Assembly (NCBI GenBank): GCA_002425405.1
Contig: DIME01000078.1
Coordinates: 6,392-29,066 of the forward strand
DNA from: Candidatus Accumulibacter vicinus
Lineage (GTDB): Bacteria > Pseudomonadota > Gammaproteobacteria > Burkholderiales > Rhodocyclaceae
Direction of reading: 5' to 3'
DNA: 22,675 nt
Shown here: piece by piece, positions 14,202-21,521 of the stretch
How the letters are laid out: every line of letters starts with the position of its first letter
Position numbering within the stretch: position 1 is the stretch's first letter
The notes under the pieces: generated by a model
Told to the model about the DNA's origin: nothing
The model's input: the letters and a program-made list of their open reading frames with translations, nothing else
Database searches by the model: none
Made by a program: the position numbers and the translations under genes

Positions 14202-14849
14202 ATGGACTCTCGTCAGGAATTCATCGAGTTTGCCGTTGCTCAGGAGGTGCTGCGTTTTGGCAGCTTCACGACCAAGGCGGGACGGCTTTCACCCTACTTT
14301 TTCAACGCCGGCCTGTTCAACAACGGCGCGGCGCTGGGCCGTCTGGCGGAATTCTACGCTCAGGCGATCATCGCCAGTGGGATCGTCGTCGACGGCCTGT
14401 TCGGGCCGGCGTACAAAGGCATCCCGCTGGTGGCCGCGGTCGCCGTTGCCCTGGCGCGGACAGGGCGCAACCTGCCGTTCTCGTTCAATCGCAAGGAAGC
14501 CAAGGAGCACGGCGAAGGCGGCAGCATTGTTGGTGCGCCATTGGCCGGTCGCGTGCTGATCATCGACGACGTGATCAGCGCCGGCACTTCGATTCGCGAA
14601 TCGGTGGCGCTGATCTGTGCTGCCGGTGCGTCACCCTGCGGTGTGGTCATCGCTCTTGATCGCATGGAGCGCGGCAGCGGTGAATGGTCGGCGGTGCAGG
14701 AAGTCGAGCAGAATTATGGTATTCCGGTGCTGGCCGTCGCCAATCTAGACGATCTGCTGGGCTTTCTTCGGGAGCATCCGGATTTCACACAGCACGAGGT
14801 TGCGGTGGCGCATTACAGACAGGCATACGGCCTTGCGCGCGACAGTTAA
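14202..14849 (+). CDS. pyrE: Orotate phosphoribosyltransferase
   Basis: A 215-residue cytoplasmic enzyme converting orotate and PRPP to orotidine 5'-phosphate in pyrimidine synthesis. Landmarks are LSPYFFNAG (29-37), FGPAYKGIPL (67-76), FNRKEAKEHGEGG (95-107), the flexible catalytic loop, and the PRPP motif VLIIDDVISAGTS (118-130). Length matches E. coli PyrE (213). ATG 14202 was chosen; an in-frame TTG at 14187 would add five residues without family support. The upstream 15 nt (TTGATTTATTTGTTT) is AT-rich and has no Shine-Dalgarno core. The following unknown gene begins inside its last codons. Confidence 0.96.
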   Translation: MDSRQEFIEFAVAQEVLRFGSFTTKAGRLSPYFFNAGLFNNGAALGRLAEFYAQAIIASGIVVDGLFGPAYKGIPLVAAVAVALARTGRNLPFSFNRKEAKEHGEGGSIVGAPLAGRVLIIDDVISAGTSIRESVALICAAGASPCGVVIALDRMERGSGEWSAVQEVEQNYGIPVLAVANLDDLLGFLREHPDFTQHEVAVAHYRQAYGLARDS

Positions 14850-15456
14850 TTGCGCTCTCCTGCTGCTGGCGTTGACGGGCGGAGATGCGGGCTTCGCAGC
14901 CGCTTCGATCTTCTGTTGCACGGATGAACAGGGCAGGCCGGTGTGTGGCGACGTTCTGCCGCCGGCCTGTTATGCGCGTTCCTATCGCGAGTTGGGTACT
15001 TCCGGCCGGGCACGGACTGTCGAGGCGCCACTGACTGCCGAGCAGCGAGCTCAGCGTGCCGCCGAGGAAAAACGGCGCAGCGAGCAGGAACGGGCGCTCA
15101 AGGAGCAGCGGCGCAAGGATCAGGCCTTGCTTAATACCTATGGCAGTGAGAAAGATATCGAAGTCATGCGTAACCGCGCCGAGCGGGACCTGAATGCAGC
15201 GATTCAGGCGGCGCAGGACAGAATCACGGAGATCCGCAGGCTGCGCAAGAAATTCGAGGATGAGGCCGAGTTTTACAGGAACCGGCCGTTGCCGGCAGAC
15301 GTGGCCAAGGGCCTGCGCGATGCCGATCAAGAGATCAAGGCACAGGAGTCGGTCATCGAGTCCAAGAAAAAGGATCAGGAGGGTATCCGGCAGAAGTACG
15401 ACGAGGATCTGCGTCGCTTCGTCGAACTCTCGAAGCGGCCATCGGCGCGGCCCTGA
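14833..15456 (+). CDS. Uncharacterised exported cysteine-containing coiled-coil protein
   Basis: Not assigned to a named function. From TTG 14833 it has 207 residues: a signal peptide (about 1-23, ending GFAA), a short cysteine-bearing module (CC at 28-29, Cys38, Cys46; the pattern FCCTDEQGRPVCGD recalls DUF4124-like domains), then a long, highly charged helical region (about 65-200, rich in Glu, Arg, Lys and Gln) with coiled-coil character. It is probably periplasmic. The start is uncertain: TTG 14800 is also open, but 14833 gives a compact signal peptide. The gene overlaps pyrE by 17 nt, suggesting co-translation, and runs convergently into gatB 13 nt away. Betaproteobacterial homologues of this layout are usually annotated hypothetical. 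Confidence 0.7.
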   Translation: MRATVNCALLLLALTGGDAGFAAASIFCCTDEQGRPVCGDVLPPACYARSYRELGTSGRARTVEAPLTAEQRAQRAAEEKRRSEQERALKEQRRKDQALLNTYGSEKDIEVMRNRAERDLNAAIQAAQDRITEIRRLRKKFEDEAEFYRNRPLPADVAKGLRDADQEIKAQESVIESKKKDQEGIRQKYDEDLRRFVELSKRPSARP

Positions 15457-15469
15457 GGGAGGGTGACCG

Positions 15470-16921
15470 TTAGCCGAGTTTCTTGCGCAGCAGGTCGCTG
15501 ACGCGCTGTGGGTTGGCCTGGCCTCGCGTCGCTTTCATGACCTGACCGATCAGTGCGTTGAAGGCCTTTTCCTTGCCGGCCCGAAACTCGGCAACCATCG
15601 CCGGGTTGGCGGCAAGCAGTTCGTCAAGCAGCATTTCCAGAGAGCTGCTGTCGCTGATCTGCTGCAGGCCCTGCCTGGCGATGATCTCGTCAGCCGAACT
15701 GCCTTCGCCGTTCCACAGGAAATCAAAAACCTTCCTGGCGATATTGGTCGAGATCGTGCCGTCGCCAATGCGGGCGATCAAGCCGCCGAGTTGTTCTGCC
15801 GAGACCGGCGATTCGCCGATTTCGCGGTCTTCCTTGTTGAGGCGGGCGGCCAGGTCGACCATGACCCAGTTGGCGCAGCTTTTGGCGTTTGCCTGGCCGG
15901 CTGTGGCCACGGTGGCTTCGTAGTAGCCGACCAGTTCAAGCGAACTGGTCAGGACCCTGGCGTCATAGGCGGAAAGCCCGTAGTCGGCAATCAGGCGTTC
16001 GCGTTTGGCGGTTGGCAACTCGGGCAGTTGTGCACGAATCTGCTCGACCCATGAGCGATCGATAGCCAGCGGCAGCAGATCCGGATCGGGGAAGTATCGG
16101 TAATCGTGGGCATCTTCCTTCGAACGCATGGCGCGTGTTTCACCGCTGACCGGATCGAACAGGACCGTCGCCTGCTCGATGCTGCCGCCATCCTCAAGGG
16201 TGGCGATCTGCCACTGCACCTCGTAATCGATGGCCTGTTGCATGAAGCGGAAGGAGTTCAGGTTCTTGATTTCCCGGCGAGTACCGAAATGCGGCTGGCC
16301 GACGGGGCGTACCGAGACGTTGGCATCACAACGGAAGGAACCCTCCTGCATGTTGCCATCACAGATGCCGATCCAGCGCACGAGCGCGTGCAAGGCCCGG
16401 GCATAGGCGACCGCTTCGGCGGAAGAACGCATGTCGGGTTCGGTGACGATTTCCAGCAAGGGCGTTCCGGCACGGTTGAGATCAATTCCCGAGCACTCCC
16501 GGAAATGCGGCCCCAATCCTTCATGCAGGGACTTGCCGGCATCCTCCTCAAGGTGGGCGCGGGTCAGGGAAACCGTCTTTTCGCTTTCGCCGACCTGAAT
16601 GGCCAGCTGGCCGCCCAGCACCACCGGCCACTCGTATTGGCTGATCTGATACCCCTTGGGGAGATCCGGATAGAAGTAGTTCTTGCGTGCAAAGACCGAG
16701 TGCCGGGCAATTTCGGCACCGACCGCGAGGCCAAAGCGGATCGCGCAGACTACAGCGCCCTTGTTCAGCACCGGCAGGACGCCGGGCAGGGCGATGTCGA
16801 CCGCGTTCGCCTGGACGTTGGGGGCGGAGCCAAAGGCAGTCGAACTGCCCGAGAAAATTTTGGCCTGGGTAGACAACTGCGCGTGCGTTTCGATACCAAT
16901 GACGACTTCCCACTGTTTCAT
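15470..16921 (-). CDS. gatB: Asp/Glu-tRNA(Asn/Gln) amidotransferase subunit B
   Basis: 483 residues from ATG at 16919-16921 (a GTG one codon earlier is also possible). GatB binds misacylated Glu-tRNA(Gln) or Asp-tRNA(Asn), phosphorylates the carboxylate and receives ammonia from GatA. Landmarks are EVVIGIETHAQLST (5-18 region), KNYFYPDLPKGYQISQYE, LEEDAGKS, DLNRAGTPLLEIVTEPD, EGSFRCDANVS and KNLNSFRFMQQAI, with the C-terminal tail domain ending RVSDLLRKKLG. The length is typical (about 480). It is the last gene of the gatCAB unit, separated from gatA by a 93-nt gap that holds a strong hairpin. No clear ribosome site is visible. Confidence 0.97.
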   Translation of the reverse strand: MKQWEVVIGIETHAQLSTQAKIFSGSSTAFGSAPNVQANAVDIALPGVLPVLNKGAVVCAIRFGLAVGAEIARHSVFARKNYFYPDLPKGYQISQYEWPVVLGGQLAIQVGESEKTVSLTRAHLEEDAGKSLHEGLGPHFRECSGIDLNRAGTPLLEIVTEPDMRSSAEAVAYARALHALVRWIGICDGNMQEGSFRCDANVSVRPVGQPHFGTRREIKNLNSFRFMQQAIDYEVQWQIATLEDGGSIEQATVLFDPVSGETRAMRSKEDAHDYRYFPDPDLLPLAIDRSWVEQIRAQLPELPTAKRERLIADYGLSAYDARVLTSSLELVGYYEATVATAGQANAKSCANWVMVDLAARLNKEDREIGESPVSAEQLGGLIARIGDGTISTNIARKVFDFLWNGEGSSADEIIARQGLQQISDSSSLEMLLDELLAANPAMVAEFRAGKEKAFNALIGQVMKATRGQANPQRVSDLLRKKLG

Positions 16922-16946
16922 CACTGCTTACTCTTTCTTCAAGAAG

Positions 16947-16993
16947 CGTCGGCGAAGTGCCGGCCGGTACTGGCCGGAAGAGGCACGCCGACG
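16947..16993 (-). other. Long imperfect hairpin between gatA and gatB
   Basis: CGTCGGCG (16947-16954) is perfectly complementary to CGCCGACG (16986-16993). Inside, CCGGCC (16960-16965) pairs with GGCCGG (16972-16977) around a 6-nt loop, with TG/CA (16958-16959, 16984-16985) between. A second small inverted repeat (ACGGCA 16991-16996, TGCCGT 17006-17011) overlaps one end. No T-tract follows on either strand, so it is more likely an intercistronic RNA structure (processing, stability or attenuation) or a small extragenic palindrome than a terminator. Confidence 0.6.
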
Positions 16994-17014
16994 GCATGTG
17001 CAGACTGCCGTGCC

Positions 17015-18484
17015 TCAGTCAAATCCGTCTGGCCGCTGCAAATGCCAGGCGTTTGCCTGCTGATAGCGGTGGGCAATGTTGAGCAGCCGGGCCTCGGCGA
17101 AATAGTTCCCGATCAGTTGCAGGCCGGCCGGCAAGCCGCCGGCAAAACCGCAGGGAATTGAAATTCCGGGCAGGCCGGCGAGGTTGACGGCAATCGTATA
17201 GATGTCCGACAGGTACATCTGCACCGGATCGGCCGCTTTTTCGCCAAGCTTGAAAGCGGTACTCGGACTGGTCGGCCCGATGATCACGTCGCATTTCTGA
17301 AAAGCGCGGGCAAAATCGTTGGCAATCAGGCGACGGATGCGTTGCGCCTGCAGGTAATACGCATCGTAGTAGCCGTGCGACAGGACATAGGTGCCGATCA
17401 GGATGCGCCGCTTGACCTCGTCACCGAAGCCCTGCGCGCGACTCTTGCAGTACATGTCGTTGAGATCCTGGTACGCCGGTGCGCGATAACCGTATCGAAC
17501 GCCGTCAAAGCGCGCCAGGTTCGAACTCGCTTCGGCCGGGGCGATCACGTAGTAGGCGGCCACGGAAAGGCCCATGCTCGGCAGGTTGATGGCGACGGTT
17601 TCGGCGCCAAGTTGGCGGTACTCGCCGATGGCCGCCTCGACCAGCTGCATCACTTCGGGACTGCAGCCGTCGCCAAAAAACTCTTCCGGCAAGCCGATCT
17701 TCAATCCGGCCAGTGGTTTTGCAGTACTCGCGCCATTGATTTCACGGCTGTAATCTTCGGCTGGGCGGTCGAGACTCGTCGAATCGCGTTCGTCGAAGCC
17801 GGCCATGGTGTTGAGCAAGGTGGCGCAGTCGGCTGCTGAGCGGCCAAGCGGTCCGGCCTGGTCGAGTGAAGACGCAAAGGCGACCATGCCGTAGCGCGAG
17901 ATGACGCCATAAGTGGGCTTCATCCCGGTCAGGTTGCACAGTGCCGCCGGCTGGCGAATCGATCCGCCGGTGTCGGTGCCGGTGGCTGCGGGTGCCAGGC
18001 GTGCGGCGACCGAAGCGGCCGATCCGCCGGAAGACCCACCGGGAACGCAACTGCTGTCCCAAGGGTTGTGCACCGGCCCGTAAAATGAGGTTTCGTTGGA
18101 CGAACCCATTGCGAATTCGTCCATGTTGGTCTTGCCGAGCATCACCGCGCCAGCGGTCTGGAAGCGGGCAATCACGGCGGCATCGTAGGGGCTGACGAAA
18201 TTGCTCAGCATCTTCGACCCACAGGTGGTCAGCCAGTCTTTGGCGCAGAAGATGTCCTTGTGCGCGATCGGAATGCCGGTCAGCGGTCCGCCTTCGCCTC
18301 TGGCCAGGCGCTCGTCAGCGGCGCGCGCCTGGGCAAGACTACGGGCCGGATCGACGGTGATGTAAGCATTGAGTCGTGGGTTGTAGCGGGCGATCCGGTC
18401 GAGGTACAGGTGCGTCAGCTCGACGCTCGAAATTTCCTTGTTTGCCAAGGCGGTCGCCATCGCCTGGAGGCTGCACTCAATCAT
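17015..18484 (-). CDS. gatA: Asp/Glu-tRNA(Asn/Gln) amidotransferase subunit A
   Basis: A 489-residue amidase-signature protein that hydrolyses glutamine and delivers ammonia to GatB. The catalytic triad is visible: Lys76 in PIAHKDIF, the cis-Ser at 151 in PGGSSGGSAA and the nucleophile Ser175 in DTGGSIRQPA. The spacing between these (75 and 24 residues) is that of known GatA enzymes. Further landmarks are GKTNMDEFAMGSS and KPTYGVISRYGMVAFASSLDQ. ATG at 18482-18484 overlaps the gatC stop by 4 nt. The presence of GatCAB implies that tRNA-Gln, tRNA-Asn or both are charged indirectly; which of them depends on whether GlnRS or AsnRS exists elsewhere. Confidence 0.97.
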   Translation of the reverse strand: MIECSLQAMATALANKEISSVELTHLYLDRIARYNPRLNAYITVDPARSLAQARAADERLARGEGGPLTGIPIAHKDIFCAKDWLTTCGSKMLSNFVSPYDAAVIARFQTAGAVMLGKTNMDEFAMGSSNETSFYGPVHNPWDSSCVPGGSSGGSAASVAARLAPAATGTDTGGSIRQPAALCNLTGMKPTYGVISRYGMVAFASSLDQAGPLGRSAADCATLLNTMAGFDERDSTSLDRPAEDYSREINGASTAKPLAGLKIGLPEEFFGDGCSPEVMQLVEAAIGEYRQLGAETVAINLPSMGLSVAAYYVIAPAEASSNLARFDGVRYGYRAPAYQDLNDMYCKSRAQGFGDEVKRRILIGTYVLSHGYYDAYYLQAQRIRRLIANDFARAFQKCDVIIGPTSPSTAFKLGEKAADPVQMYLSDIYTIAVNLAGLPGISIPCGFAGGLPAGLQLIGNYFAEARLLNIAHRYQQANAWHLQRPDGFD

Positions 18485-18777
18485 TCGATGACCTTTGGCA
18501 CCAGGTAGAGTCCGCCCTCGGTTTCCGGTGCGATGGCCTGGAAAGCGGCGCGCTGGGCAAGCTGATCCGACTCGGTGACCAGATCGGCGCGCAGGCGCTG
18601 CGCCACATCCTGGGCATGCGCCATGGGCCCGATGCCTTGCGTATCAACAGCCTGCATCTCCTCGATCAAGGCAAAAATCTCGTTCAGATGGCCGAGTGTG
18701 CGATGTGCTTCGACATCACTGATTTCGATTCGGGCGAGGTGGGCAACGCGCCGGACCTGTTCTAGGGTAAGCGACAT
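18481..18777 (-). CDS. gatC: Asp/Glu-tRNA(Asn/Gln) amidotransferase subunit C
   Basis: 98 residues from ATG at 18775-18777. GatC is the small belt subunit that holds GatA and GatB together. The N-terminal helix SLTLEQVRRVAHLARIEI is the family signature, followed by a helical linker (LNEIFALIEEMQAVDTQGIGP) and a C-terminal tail with the usual ENAP-like region replaced by IAPETEGGLYLVPKVIE. Upstream in-frame starts (18813, 18825) would add a non-conserved extension and lie in the shared promoter region, so they were rejected. The stop overlaps gatA by 4 nt. No strong ribosome site is seen. The gene diverges from mreB across 101 nt. Confidence 0.95.
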   Translation of the reverse strand: MSLTLEQVRRVAHLARIEISDVEAHRTLGHLNEIFALIEEMQAVDTQGIGPMAHAQDVAQRLRADLVTESDQLAQRAAFQAIAPETEGGLYLVPKVIE

Positions 18778-18785
18778 GGCAGAAA

Positions 18786-18838
18786 TTACCAAGTTGTTAA
18801 ATGAGTGAGCCATATAAGGTATCATAAAAGTTTTTCCA
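18786..18838. promoter_or_regulatory. AT-rich divergent promoter region of gatCAB and mreBCD
   Basis: This is the only clearly AT-rich block in the 101-nt gap between two divergent operons. On the plus strand, candidates are TTGTTA (18794-18799) with TATCAT (18820-18825, 20-nt spacer) or TATAAG (18813-18818, spacer too short). The minus strand shows TTATGA and TCATTT 17 nt apart. No pair matches both hexamers well, so promoter positions are uncertain; the location argues that both promoters lie here. Confidence 0.4.
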
Positions 18839-18878
18839 ACCGCAGCCCTCGCTACGGGCCATCACGGATTTCTCAAGC

Positions 18879-19922
18879 ATGATCAGTTTTTTGCGCAGTT
18901 ATTTTTCCAACGATCTCGCGATCGACCTAGGCACGGCCAATACGCTGATCTATGTGCGATCGAAGGGAATCGTCCTCGACGAACCGTCAGTGGTCGCCAT
19001 TCGTACGCAGGGTGGGCCGAACTCCAAGAAAACGATTCAGGCGGTCGGAAAGGCAGCCAAGGAAATGCTTGGCAAGGCGCCTGGGGCGATTACGGTGATT
19101 CGACCGATGAAGGATGGCGTGATCGCCGATTTTACGGTCACCGAGCAGATGCTCAAGCAGTTCATCAAGAAAGTTCACGACTCGCGGCTATTGTCGCCGT
19201 CACCGCGAATCATCATCTGTGTGCCCTCTGGTTCGACGCAGGTCGAGCGCCGTGCGATTCGCGAATCGGCGATCGGTGCCGGTGCAAGTCAGGTTTTTCT
19301 GATCGAGGAGCCGATGGCGGCGGCGATCGGTGCGGGTCTGCCGGTGTCCGAGCCAACGGGTTCGATGGTCGTCGATATTGGCGGCGGGACCACCGAAGTC
19401 GGCGTCATTTCGCTTGGTGGCATGGTCTATGCAGGTTCTGTACGCGTCGGCGGTGACAAGCTCGACGAGGCGATCATGAACTACATCAGCCGCAACTACG
19501 GCATGCTGATCGGCGAGAACACCGCCGAAAACATCAAGAAGAAGATCGGTTCGGCGTTTCCTGGCGCCGAGGTACGCGAGATGGAAGTTTCGGGAATCAA
19601 CAAGGCCGAAGGGATTCCACGCAAGTTCACCATTTCCTCGAACGAAATTCTCGAAGCATTGACCGAGCCGTTGAACAGTGTCGTTTCGGCGGTCAAGTCG
19701 GCGCTTGAAAAGACCCCCCCCGAGCTTGGCGCCGATATTGCCGACAAGGGTATGGTGCTTACCGGGGGGGGAGCCCTGCTGCGCGACATCGATCGCCTGC
19801 TGATGGAGGAGACCGGTCTGCCGGTGATCGTTGCCGAGGAGCCTTTGACCTGTGTTGCCCGAGGCTGTGGCATGGCGCTCGAGAAGATGGATAATCTCGG
19901 AAGCATTTTCGCTTCCGATTGA
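18879..19922 (+). CDS. mreB: Rod shape-determining protein MreB
   Basis: A 347-residue bacterial actin that forms membrane-bound filaments directing lateral cell-wall synthesis. Actin-fold motifs are visible: phosphate-1 DLGTANTLIYV (17-27 region), IRPMKDGVIADF, VPSGSTQVERRA, IEEPMAAAIGAGLPV, phosphate-2 VVDIGGGTTEVGVIS and adenosine loop LTGGGALLRDID. Length equals E. coli MreB (347). ATG 18879 has no strong Shine-Dalgarno core. Two homopolymers lie in the 3' part: C8 at 19714-19721 (KTPPE) and G8 at 19764-19771 (LTGGGA); the frame is intact through both. It heads the mreB-mreC-mreD-mrdA cluster, so the organism is probably rod-shaped or elongating. Confidence 0.98.
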   Translation: MISFLRSYFSNDLAIDLGTANTLIYVRSKGIVLDEPSVVAIRTQGGPNSKKTIQAVGKAAKEMLGKAPGAITVIRPMKDGVIADFTVTEQMLKQFIKKVHDSRLLSPSPRIIICVPSGSTQVERRAIRESAIGAGASQVFLIEEPMAAAIGAGLPVSEPTGSMVVDIGGGTTEVGVISLGGMVYAGSVRVGGDKLDEAIMNYISRNYGMLIGENTAENIKKKIGSAFPGAEVREMEVSGINKAEGIPRKFTISSNEILEALTEPLNSVVSAVKSALEKTPPELGADIADKGMVLTGGGALLRDIDRLLMEETGLPVIVAEEPLTCVARGCGMALEKMDNLGSIFASD

Positions 19923-19975
19923 CGAGCCGCGGTGCGTGGTGTGATCGCCGCGCGTGCCAACTCCAGGCCTGATTG

Positions 19976-20908
19976 ATGGACCACCAGCCGCCACCGTTTT
20001 TCAAGCGCGGGCCGGCACCTTTGGCGCTGCTGTCGTTCTACGTTGCGTTGTCGGTTGCACTCCTGGTGGTCGACGCGCGTCTGCAAACGCTGGAAGTGTT
20101 GCGGCAGGCACTGTCCATGTTCACCCATCCGGTGCAACATCTGGCTCAGTTGCCCGCGCAGTTTCTCGAAAACGCCGGGAATTATTTCGTCAGCGTGTCG
20201 CGTTTGCAGGCTGAAAATACCCAGTTGAAACGTGCCCGCCTTGATAACGTGGCGACGCTGCTGCGCACCCAGCACCTGGAAGTCGAGAACCAGCGTCTGC
20301 GCAATCTCCTCGGCGTCAAGGAGCGGCAGCAGGCGAGCGGTCAATTGGCACAGATCCTCTATTCGGCGCGCGATCCGTATTCGCGGCGTATCGTCATCGA
20401 CAAGGGGCAACAGGACAAGGTGGTTTCCGGGCAGCCGGTGATCGATGATGCAGGCATCGTTGGTCAGGTGACCAGAGTGTTTCCTTTCGTCGCTGAAGTC
20501 ACGCTGATTACCGACAAGGAGCAGGCGGTACCTGTACAGATTGTTCGCACCGGCTTGCGCTCGGTGGTTTTCGGTCTTGGCAACGGCCAGCTCGAACTGC
20601 GTTTTCTGCCGGCCAACGCCGACGTCAAGGATGGCGACGTGCTCGTGACCTCGGGACTGGACGGCATCTTTCTGCCCGGCTTCCCGGTCGCCAGGGTGGT
20701 GCACATCGAACGTGATACCTCGTACTCATTTGCCAGGATCTTCTGCATGCCGTTGGCCGGTGTCGAGAATTTCAGCGAAGTGATGATCCTCGACCCGCGT
20801 CCGGCAGTGGTCTTGCCGGAGCAACTTGTCCGGGAGGCTGCCGGCCGGGAAGCCCGGTCGCAGGTGCGATCCGGACAGGCAAAGAAGAAACGCCTGAGAA
20901 AGGACTGA
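19976..20908 (+). CDS. mreC: Rod shape-determining protein MreC
   Basis: 310 residues from ATG 19976, 53 nt after mreB. MreC is a bitopic inner-membrane protein whose periplasmic part contacts and activates PBP2. A short cytoplasmic tail is followed by a transmembrane helix (about 16-33), a coiled coil (about 70-112, with SRLQAENTQLKRARLD and LEVENQRLRNLL) and the beta-rich MreC core (RDPYSRRIVIDKG, GQPVIDDAGIVGQV, VTLITDKEQAVPV, DGDVLVTSGLDGIFLPGFPVA). A Lys/Arg-rich tail (KKKRLRKD) ends the protein. A TTG one codon earlier is possible. Length is usual for the family. Confidence 0.96.
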   Translation: MDHQPPPFFKRGPAPLALLSFYVALSVALLVVDARLQTLEVLRQALSMFTHPVQHLAQLPAQFLENAGNYFVSVSRLQAENTQLKRARLDNVATLLRTQHLEVENQRLRNLLGVKERQQASGQLAQILYSARDPYSRRIVIDKGQQDKVVSGQPVIDDAGIVGQVTRVFPFVAEVTLITDKEQAVPVQIVRTGLRSVVFGLGNGQLELRFLPANADVKDGDVLVTSGLDGIFLPGFPVARVVHIERDTSYSFARIFCMPLAGVENFSEVMILDPRPAVVLPEQLVREAAGREARSQVRSGQAKKKRLRKD

Positions 20909-20913
20909 GCCCG

Positions 20914-21438
20914 ATGCAGACCAGCAGCTATTCCTCATCGCGAATTCTCTTGCCGGTACGCCCGTGGTTCATCGGCTTCAGCTTGCTGGCGGCGCTGCTG
21001 CTGAATTTCCTGCCGACCACCGTCTGGCACGGCGTGCCCGACTGGGTGGCTTTGTTGATCGTTTTCTGGAGCGTTCGCGAGCCACGCCGGGTCGGGATGG
21101 GCTTGGCTTTCATTTTCGGCGTGGCCATGGACGTTGCCGATGCCAGCCTGCTCGGACAGCACGCGCTGGCCTATGTCCTGGCGGCTTACGGTGGGTCCTC
21201 GCTGTCGCGCCGGATCCTGTGGTTTCCACTCGGGCTGCAAGCCTTGCAGGTGCTGCCGCTGCTCCTGCTGGTGCAGTTGGTGCAGTTCAGCGTACGCTTG
21301 CTGGCCGGCGCCGATTCGCCGGGCATCAGCTATTTCCTCGGACCCATTTTCGGGACGCTGCTGTGGCCCTTGCTGACCTTCTTCCTGCTGCTGCCGCAGC
21401 ATCAGCCCGTAGACCGTGATGCCAACCGGCCGCTCTGA
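20914..21438 (+). CDS. mreD: Rod shape-determining protein MreD
   Basis: A 174-residue integral membrane protein with five to six hydrophobic segments, starting 5 nt after mreC. MreD works with MreB, MreC, RodA and PBP2 in the elongasome. Family-like segments are the N-terminal RPWFIGFSLLAALLLNFLP, VPDWVALLIVFWSVREPRRVGMGLAF and FGVAMDVADASLLGQHALAYVLAAY. AAAGGACTGAG before ATG 20914 contains a possible ribosome site. Assignment rests on hydrophobic pattern, these segments and position; the family is otherwise poorly conserved. Confidence 0.94.
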   Translation: MQTSSYSSSRILLPVRPWFIGFSLLAALLLNFLPTTVWHGVPDWVALLIVFWSVREPRRVGMGLAFIFGVAMDVADASLLGQHALAYVLAAYGGSSLSRRILWFPLGLQALQVLPLLLLVQLVQFSVRLLAGADSPGISYFLGPIFGTLLWPLLTFFLLLPQHQPVDRDANRPL

Positions 21439-21521
21439 GTCCGTGACGTGCTCTCGGCGCCGTGTTCGCCGATATGCGGAACAGCGCTCATTGATCCGAC
21501 GTCATCGCTGAGGGCTTCACC

